From Burkholderiales bacterium (GTDB taxonomy: Bacteria; Pseudomonadota; Gammaproteobacteria; Burkholderiales; SG8-39): 6,773 nt of DNA. The notes under the pieces are model-generated. The model was not told the origin of the DNA, made no database searches, and saw only the letters and a program-made list of their open reading frames with translations. How positions within the stretch are numbered: position 1 is the stretch's first letter; every line of letters starts with the position of its first letter. The position numbers and the translations under genes are program-made. The stretch is taken from assembly GCA_020846575.1 (NCBI GenBank), contig JADLDQ010000094.1, positions 1-6,773 of the forward strand, read 5' to 3'. Shown one piece after another: positions 1 to 3,921 of this stretch.

Positions 1-19
1 CGCGCGAAGCGGGGAGAAG

Positions 20-68
20 CCGGCAACCGGCAACCACCAACCATCGACCCTCGACGGGCAACCGTCCG
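20..68. repeat. Degenerate 7-bp tandem repeat
   Basis: Seven consecutive 7-base units can be read in one register: ccggcaa, ccggcaa, ccaccaa, ccatcga, ccctcga, cgggcaa, ccgtccg. The first two are identical. Later units drift but mostly keep C at the first two positions, C at the fifth and A at the last. There is no open reading frame that makes sense here, and the tract is intergenic. It recalls the short heptamer repeats (STRR type) described in cyanobacteria and seen in other GC-rich bacteria. It could be chance in a C-rich leader, but the second array in this window (3824-3921) has the same period. Confidence 0.55.
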
Positions 69-104
69 GTCCGCGCGGCAACCATTCGATTTCGCGGACC
101 GGAC
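64..104. repeat. Perfect 12-bp inverted repeat (hairpin)
   Basis: GTCCGGTCCGCG at 64-75 is the exact reverse complement of CGCGGACCGGAC at 93-104, with a 17-base loop (76-92) that is AT-richer than its surroundings. A 12-bp perfect GC-rich stem would be very stable as RNA or cruciform DNA. No T-run follows on either strand, so it is not a classical intrinsic terminator. It could be a protein-binding palindrome, a Rho-independent signal without U-tract for a gene left of the window, or a REP-like element. Confidence 0.7.
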
Positions 105-192
105 CGGGGCATGGCGGACCCCATCCGATCTGAGCCGACCGTTTCCCAGACGGAGGCAATGCCTCTCCCCGGCCGCACCCGCACGCCGGCGG

Positions 193-228
193 AAAACCGG
201 CGCGCCCGGCGCGCGGCGGCGCCGGGCG
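193..228 (-). terminator. Probable terminator of the 82-codon gene
   Basis: Reading on the minus strand, the hairpin begins about 10 bases past the stop codon at 239. It has a perfect 9-bp stem, CGCCCGGCG (203-211) with CGCCGGGCG (220-228), and an 8-base loop. A TTTT run (193-196) follows about six bases after the stem. A second hairpin, CGCCGG (184-189) with CCGGCG (197-202), overlaps the T-run. Strong stem and correct position support a terminator; the short, displaced T-run lowers confidence. Confidence 0.45.
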
Positions 229-238
229 GCCTCGCGGC

Positions 239-487
239 TCACGCCGCCAGGCCCGCGAGACCCAGCACCTCCTGGGGTACGTCGATCTCGAGCTTCTCCC
301 GGTTGAGGTCCGCGATCTCGTCCAGGACGCGCACCGAGTCCGCGAGTTCGCCCGCGAGCTTCTCGCGCAGCGCTTCGAGCAGCTCGCGGTCGGCGGTCTG
401 CAGCGTCAACGCGACTACGGTGCGGCGCGACAGGCCCCAGGCGTCGCTCTCGCCGATCAGCTCGGCGGGCAGGACGAGCGTGTTCAA
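239..487 (-). CDS. Orphan small protein, 82 aa, function unknown
   Basis: I do not recognise this protein. It reads MNTLVLPAELIGESD at the start and ends VLGLAGLAA. The middle (about residues 33-70) is a charged, Leu/Ala/Glu-rich stretch likely to be helical, possibly a short coiled coil, and there is no signal peptide, membrane segment or cysteine. It looks real because nearly every codon ends in G or C (only about five of 82 do not), its composition is that of a soluble acidic protein, and a terminator-like hairpin lies just after the stop. The opposite strand gives only Ser/Arg-rich translation. The only in-frame start is TTG at 487; an in-frame TAG lies about 22 bases upstream, so the gene cannot be much longer. 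A clear Shine-Dalgarno is lacking. It is divergent from the dehydrogenase gene, and their 5' regions share 128 bases. Confidence 0.6.
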   Translation of the reverse strand: MNTLVLPAELIGESDAWGLSRRTVVALTLQTADRELLEALREKLAGELADSVRVLDEIADLNREKLEIDVPQEVLGLAGLAA

Positions 488-615
488 GGCCCACGAGCGC
501 GGTGCCCGCTACACTACGAAAGGGAGCGTGCGGGCGCGCTCGAAATCGAGGCGGCCGGCGCGTTCGCGCCGCAGGTGACCCGGCCGCTCGGCCCCGAATT
601 TCGAAGGGAGTCCCC
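488..615. promoter_or_regulatory. Divergent intergenic region
   Basis: This 128-base gap separates the 5' ends of the 82-codon gene (leftward) and the dehydrogenase gene (rightward), so promoters for both should lie here. The best -10-like hexamer for the rightward gene is TACACT at 510-515, but no good -35 sits 16-18 bases upstream; TTCAAG at 483-488 is 21 bases away. I see no convincing operator. The promoter call is therefore positional rather than motif-based. Confidence 0.3.
603..610 (+). promoter_or_regulatory. Ribosome binding site deciding the ATG at 616
   Basis: GAAGGGAG ends five bases before ATG 616-618. The frame stays open upstream to a GTG at 502, but the added 38 residues are Arg/Gly/Ala-rich with no family resemblance and no ribosome site. 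This element therefore fixes the dehydrogenase start at 616. Confidence 0.7.
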
Positions 616-2895
616 ATGAACCTCGATCCCCTGCTCACCGACGTCGAGCGCCTGCTGCGCGAGAGCGCGCACAAGTTCGCCGAGCGTCACGGCGGCGCCC
701 AGCGCCTGCGCCGGCTGCGCGAGACGCCGCGGGGCTACGACGCCGAGGCGCTGAGCGCGGCGGCCGCGGCCGGATGGATCGGCCTGCTGGTGCCCGAGTC
801 CGCGGGCGGCGCGGGGCTCGGGCCCGGTTCGCTCGCGCACGTGTGCGAGGCGCTCGGACGCGAGTTCTGTGCCTTGCCGCTGGGTTGCGCCGCGGCCGCG
901 GCGTCGGCGCTTGCTGCCTGCGCCGTGCCGCCGCGGTCCGCGATCGAGGCACTGCTCAAGGGCGAGGCGCTCGCCCTGTGCGCCCTCGCACCCGCGCCCG
1001 GACCGCGCGGCGCGGCGCCGATCTCGCTGGAACCCGACGGCGCGGGCGGGTATCGCGTCTGCGGCCGCTGGGAAGGCCTGCCCGCGCTCGCCGCCGAGCA
1101 CTTCGTGGTCGAAGCCTCGGCGGCCGCGGAGCACGTCGTATTCCACCTCGCCGCCGGCGCCCAGGGCTTGTCGCTCGTTCCCGGCCGCGCCATCGAGGGC
1201 AGCGCGCTCGCCGCGCTCGTCCTCGAGGGCGCGCGCGTGCCCGCCGCCGCCGTGATCGCCTCGGGCGAAGCGGCAAAGCGCCTGTCGGCGCGCCTGTACG
1301 CCGCCGTGCAGCTCGCGCTCTCGGCCGAGATGCTCGGCCTTGCGGACGGCTCGGCCGCGCGCACCCTGGAATACCTTGCCACCCGGGTGCAGTTCGGCCA
1401 GCCGATCGGCAAGTTCCAGGCGCTGCGCCACCAGGCCGTGGACAACTACGTGCACAAGGAGCTGGCGCGCGCCCTCGTATTCGAGGCGGCGCGCGCCGCC
1501 GACGCGGGGCACGAGGACGCCGCGCGCCTTTGCTGCGCCGCGCGGGTATTCGCGGGCGAGGCCTCGCTGGCCGTCGCCAAGTCCTCGATCCAGATGCACG
1601 GCGCGATCGGCTTCACCGACGAGCACGACATCGGCCTTTACCTCAAGCGCGCCATGGCGCTCTCGGGGCTCGCGGGCCCCACCGGCGCCGAGCGCCGCCG
1701 CTACCGGCGCTCGACCCGCACCGGCGGCGGCGCCTGGGCGGACCTGCCGCGCATCGGCGTCGAGAGCGAAGCGGACGCGCGCTTCCGCGCCGAGGTGCGC
1801 GAGTGGCTGGAGGCGAACCTCCCTCACCGACTGCGCGACATCGCCACCCGCGCACCCCACCACGAGGGCATCGCCTGGCACCGCCAGCTCTACGAGCGCG
1901 GCTGGATCGCGCCCGGCTGGCCGAAGGAACACGGCGGCATGGGTGCGACGCTGGTGCAGCAGGTGATCCTCGCCGACGAACTCGCGCGCATCGGCGCCCC
2001 GGAGATCTCGGCGCAGGCGATCAACCACATCGGCCCGATCCTGATCCGCTTCGGCACCGAGGCGCAGAAGAAGCGCCACCTGTCGAAGATGCTCTCGGGC
2101 GAGGCGGTCTGGTGCCAGGGCTACTCCGAGCCCAACTCGGGCTCCGACCTCGCGAGCCTGCGCACCCGCGCGCTGATCGACGGCGATGACTTCGTGGTGA
2201 GCGGCCAGAAGATCTGGACCACCTGGGCGCACCACGCCCACTGGATGTTCGCGCTGGTGCGCACCGACCCGCAGGCGCCGAAGAAGCACGACGGCATCTC
2301 CTTCATTCTCATCGACATGAAGTCCCCGGGCATCACCGCGCGCGGCATCCGCACCATCGCCGGTGAGGACGAGCTGGCGCAGGTTTTCCTGGACGAAGTG
2401 CGGGTGCCCCGGGAGAACCTGGTGGGCGAGCTGCACGGCGGCTGGAAGGTGGCCAACGCGCTGCTGGTCAACGAGCGCATCGGGAGCGCCTCCACCCAGC
2501 GCGACCTGGCGACGCTGCGCTACGCCTGGCGCTTCGCCGTGGCGAGCGGCATCGCCGACGACGAGGCCTTCGCCGACCGCCTGGCGGGCGCGGAGGTCGA
2601 CCTGCTCGCGCTCTCGGCGGCGCACGCCCAGGCGGTGGCGCTGCTCTCGCGCGCACAGGTGGGCGCCGAGTCCTCGTTCATGAAGATCGCCGGCACCGCG
2701 CTCCTGCAGCGCCTGTCGGACCTCGCGTTCGAGGCCGCCCACTGCGCGGGCGGCGCGCACGGGCCGGTGAGCGCCGGGGGCATCGCGTTCGACGCCGCGC
2801 GCTCGCTGCTGCAGAACCGCCGCGCCACCATCTACGGCGGCACGCAGGAGATTCAGAAGGACATCGTGGCCAAGCGGGTGCTGGGGATGCCTTGA
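616..2895 (+). CDS. Fused two-module acyl-CoA dehydrogenase, 759 aa
   Basis: This is an FAD-dependent acyl-CoA dehydrogenase, forming the 2,3-enoyl-CoA from an acyl-CoA and passing electrons to ETF; cytosolic, with no signal peptide. At 759 aa it is twice the usual ~380 because two ACAD modules are joined: residues 1 to about 365 and about 385-759, with a Ser/Thr/Gly/Arg linker. The second module has the middle-domain FAD/substrate signature GYSEPNSGSD (502-511) and KIWTTW (532-537). It ends IYGGTQEIQ (739-747), with Gly741 where MCAD-type enzymes have the catalytic Glu; Glu620 in LVNERIG is an alternative base, as in isovaleryl-CoA dehydrogenase. The first module lacks the SEP..GSD signature but has TRVQFGQPIGKFQ (256-268) and MHGAIGFTDEHD, the helical-domain FAD contacts that the second lacks. 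It resembles heteromeric FadE26-27 or FadE28-29 enzymes for steroid side chains joined in one chain; the substrate here is unknown. Monocistronic by position. Family certain, substrate open. Confidence 0.93.
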   Translation: MNLDPLLTDVERLLRESAHKFAERHGGAQRLRRLRETPRGYDAEALSAAAAAGWIGLLVPESAGGAGLGPGSLAHVCEALGREFCALPLGCAAAAASALAACAVPPRSAIEALLKGEALALCALAPAPGPRGAAPISLEPDGAGGYRVCGRWEGLPALAAEHFVVEASAAAEHVVFHLAAGAQGLSLVPGRAIEGSALAALVLEGARVPAAAVIASGEAAKRLSARLYAAVQLALSAEMLGLADGSAARTLEYLATRVQFGQPIGKFQALRHQAVDNYVHKELARALVFEAARAADAGHEDAARLCCAARVFAGEASLAVAKSSIQMHGAIGFTDEHDIGLYLKRAMALSGLAGPTGAERRRYRRSTRTGGGAWADLPRIGVESEADARFRAEVREWLEANLPHRLRDIATRAPHHEGIAWHRQLYERGWIAPGWPKEHGGMGATLVQQVILADELARIGAPEISAQAINHIGPILIRFGTEAQKKRHLSKMLSGEAVWCQGYSEPNSGSDLASLRTRALIDGDDFVVSGQKIWTTWAHHAHWMFALVRTDPQAPKKHDGISFILIDMKSPGITARGIRTIAGEDELAQVFLDEVRVPRENLVGELHGGWKVANALLVNERIGSASTQRDLATLRYAWRFAVASGIADDEAFADRLAGAEVDLLALSAAHAQAVALLSRAQVGAESSFMKIAGTALLQRLSDLAFEAAHCAGGAHGPVSAGGIAFDAARSLLQNRRATIYGGTQEIQKDIVAKRVLGMP

Positions 2896-2898
2896 GGG

Positions 2899-2937
2899 CG
2901 CTGCCTCGTGGCAGCGGCGCCGCGCGCGGGCGCCCGC
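2899..2937. terminator. GC-rich palindromes between convergent genes
   Basis: Three bases after the dehydrogenase stop, CGCTGCC (2899-2905) pairs perfectly with GGCAGCG (2910-2916) around a TCGT loop. A second, self-complementary 12-mer, GCGGGCGCCCGC, lies at 2926-2937. Position between converging reading frames suggests transcription termination for the dehydrogenase. There is no T-run, so it is not a standard intrinsic terminator; it may act as an RNA-stabilising 3' hairpin. Confidence 0.4.
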
Positions 2938-2940
2938 CGT

Positions 2941-3195
2941 CTACGGCGTCGCGCGCAGCATGAACGGGTCGAAAAGCGGGACGGTGAAACCGGCGTCGCC
3001 ATGCGCCGGGTTGAAGACCATGCCCTTCGCGATCAGCACGGCGCGGACCGGCGCCACCGACTGTACCCGGGTTCCCAGGCGAGCCGCAATGTCACCCGAG
3101 CGATGTGGCCCCGGGCCGAGGCCCGCCATGGCGCGCAGGTATCGCTTTTCCGAGGGCGTGAGCCCGTCGAAGCGGACGCGGGGAAAGCCTGTACC
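2941..3195 (-). pseudogene. 3' remnant of a Cdc6/Orc1-like AAA ATPase (wHTH tail)
   Basis: The minus frame ending at TAG 2941-2943 reads FPRVRFDGLTPSEKRYLRAM, then GLGPGPHRSGDIAARLG, and closes FTVPLFDPFM. From memory this matches the C-terminal winged-helix region of bacterial archaeal-type (Cdc6/Orc1-like) ATP-binding proteins of roughly 400 aa, which typically end in VPLFDEFM-like residues. Only about the last 85 residues remain: the P-loop, Walker B and the rest of the AAA domain are absent, because the adenosine-specific kinase gene's stop codon lies at 3215-3217, just upstream in this direction. The frame stays open into that gene, but in a different register giving unrelated sequence. 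No start codon with a ribosome site exists at the junction; the first in-frame ATG is inside the winged helix (about 3127-3129). I read it as a truncated, probably non-functional gene end. The lack of stops or frameshifts suggests the loss is recent or that the piece is retained. Confidence 0.65.
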
Positions 3196-3214
3196 CTGAC
3201 CGCCACAGCCCGCC

Positions 3215-3700
3215 TCAGAGCTTGTAGCCGATCTGGCGCAGCAGCCCCTTTCGCCAGGCGACGTCGGCCTGTTCCTCCACGCCCGCGGGCGAACTGCCAT
3301 CCACCACGCCGAGGATGCCCCGGCCCTGCCCGGTCTTCGCCACCACCACTTGCGTGGGGTTGGCGGTGGCGCAGAAGACGCGGCACACCTCCGGCACGCT
3401 CTTGAGCGCGTTCAGCACGTTCACCGGGAAGAAACCCTCGGCGAGGAACACGATGAAGCTGTGGCCGGCGCCGATGGCGAGTGCGTTCTTCTGCGCCAGC
3501 GCCTGCATCGCCGTGTCGTTGCCAGAGACGCGCAGGAGGCATTTGCCCGAGGCCTCGCAGAAGGCGAGGCCGAAGCGGATCCCCGGCACCGCCGAGACCA
3601 GCGCCTCGTGCACGTCCTCCACCGTCTTGATGAAGTGCGACTGGCCGAGGATGAAGTTGACGGGGTCTGGTTTTTCGATGGGGACGGTGAGAAGTTCCAT
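3215..3700 (-). CDS. Adenosine-specific kinase family protein (DUF355)
   Basis: The 161-aa product closely follows the PF04008 'adenosine specific kinase' family over its whole length, which is about 160 aa in archaea and bacteria. Recognisable blocks are GQSHFIKTVED (19-29), FGLAFCEASGK (43-53), NALAIGAGHSFIVFL (72-86), VFCATANP (108-115), GQGRGILGVVDG (124-135) and the terminal IGYKL. As I recall, a Pyrobaculum aerophilum member bound adenosine and AMP, not ADP or ATP, and carried a modified (phospho) histidine; His22 and His80 in conserved blocks are the candidates here. A kinase reaction is inferred from the family name, and the physiological role is not established. No signal peptide or membrane segment. 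The start is ATG at 3700 with GGAGAG six bases upstream. It lies downstream of the helicase on the same strand, separated by 216 bases, and probably has its own promoter. The ATPase remnant directly follows it. Confidence 0.92.
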   Translation of the reverse strand: MELLTVPIEKPDPVNFILGQSHFIKTVEDVHEALVSAVPGIRFGLAFCEASGKCLLRVSGNDTAMQALAQKNALAIGAGHSFIVFLAEGFFPVNVLNALKSVPEVCRVFCATANPTQVVVAKTGQGRGILGVVDGSSPAGVEEQADVAWRKGLLRQIGYKL

Positions 3701-3706
3701 GGCGGG

Positions 3707-3712
3707 CTCTCC
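3707..3712 (-). promoter_or_regulatory. Ribosome binding site of the kinase-family gene
   Basis: On the minus strand GGAGAG is followed by six bases (CCCGCC) and then ATG at 3700. This is a near-consensus Shine-Dalgarno at normal spacing and agrees with the conserved N-terminus MELLTV. Confidence 0.7.
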
Positions 3713-3729
3713 GGATCGACAGGACTTGC

Positions 3730-3758
3730 ATCATTGCGCGCGGCCTGCGCGCGGGCAA
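3730..3758 (-). promoter_or_regulatory. Candidate sigma70 promoter for the kinase-family gene
   Basis: Read on the minus strand, TTGCCC (3758-3753) and AATGAT (3735-3730) are separated by exactly 17 bases, matching four of six positions in each consensus box. The -10 lies about 30 bases from the start codon. The spacer itself is a perfect hairpin: GCGCGC, five bases, GCGCGC. Such a palindrome between the boxes could be an operator, but alternating GC runs are frequent in this composition. Confidence 0.4.
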
Positions 3759-3774
3759 GCGCTGCAGTCCTGAT

Positions 3775-3810
3775 AAAAAAGCGCAGCATTGCGGGGATGC
3801 GGGGGAGCGC
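3775..3810 (-). terminator. Weak candidate terminator after the helicase
   Basis: On the minus strand a TTTTTT run (3780-3775), the most AT-rich spot nearby, directly follows an interrupted stem. Outer arms GCGC (3807-3810 and 3781-3784) and inner arms GCAT/ATGC (3797-3800 and 3786-3789) pair around a seven-base loop, with an asymmetric bulge. The stem is poor; the U-tract and position between helicase and kinase-family gene are the main support. Confidence 0.3.
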
Positions 3811-3823
3811 GAGCGGCGCAGGC

Positions 3824-3921
3824 CCTCGCTCCTCGCCCCTCGCTCCTCGCCCCTCGCCCCTCGCTCCTCGCCCCTCGCTCCTCACCCCTCGCTCCTCGCT
3901 CCTTGCTCCTCATCCCTCAGC
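3824..3921. repeat. Heptamer tandem array, consensus CCTCGCY
   Basis: Fourteen contiguous 7-base units run without a gap: CCTCGCT and CCTCGCC alternate irregularly, then decay toward the right (CCTCACC, CCTTGCT, CCTCATC, CCTCAGC). The last unit contains the stop codon of the helicase (TCA at 3917-3919 on the plus strand), so the array forms the start of that gene's 3' untranslated region. Seven is not a multiple of three, so the array stays open in several frames and creates spurious Arg/Gly/Glu-rich reading frames. Copy number in such arrays commonly varies between strains by slippage. Confidence 0.9.

Noticed and set aside
111..578. Plus-strand open frame of 155 codons opposite the small orphan gene
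   Set aside because: The product is Ser/Arg/Ala-rich low complexity, overlaps the terminator hairpin and the divergent promoter gap, and is the shadow of the better minus-strand frame.
502..615. N-terminal extension of the dehydrogenase to GTG at 502
   Set aside because: The 38 extra residues are basic and unconserved in style, no ribosome site precedes 502, and a good one precedes ATG 616.
774..2189. Plus-strand frame of 471 codons inside the dehydrogenase gene in another register
   Set aside because: It is Arg/Gly/Ala-rich shadow sequence entirely within a confidently assigned gene.
514..2760. Very long open frame (748 codons) antisense to the dehydrogenase
   Set aside because: Its translation is Arg/Ala/Gly/His-rich without recognisable motifs, as expected opposite a GC-rich gene whose third positions avoid T and A. 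The plus strand encodes a clear two-module acyl-CoA dehydrogenase.
2960..3199. Plus-strand small frame opposite the ATPase remnant
   Set aside because: No motif and no ribosome site; the minus frame has clear similarity to a known C-terminal domain.
3824..3921. CRISPR array
   Set aside because: Units are 7 bases, contiguous and without spacers, so this is a simple tandem repeat.
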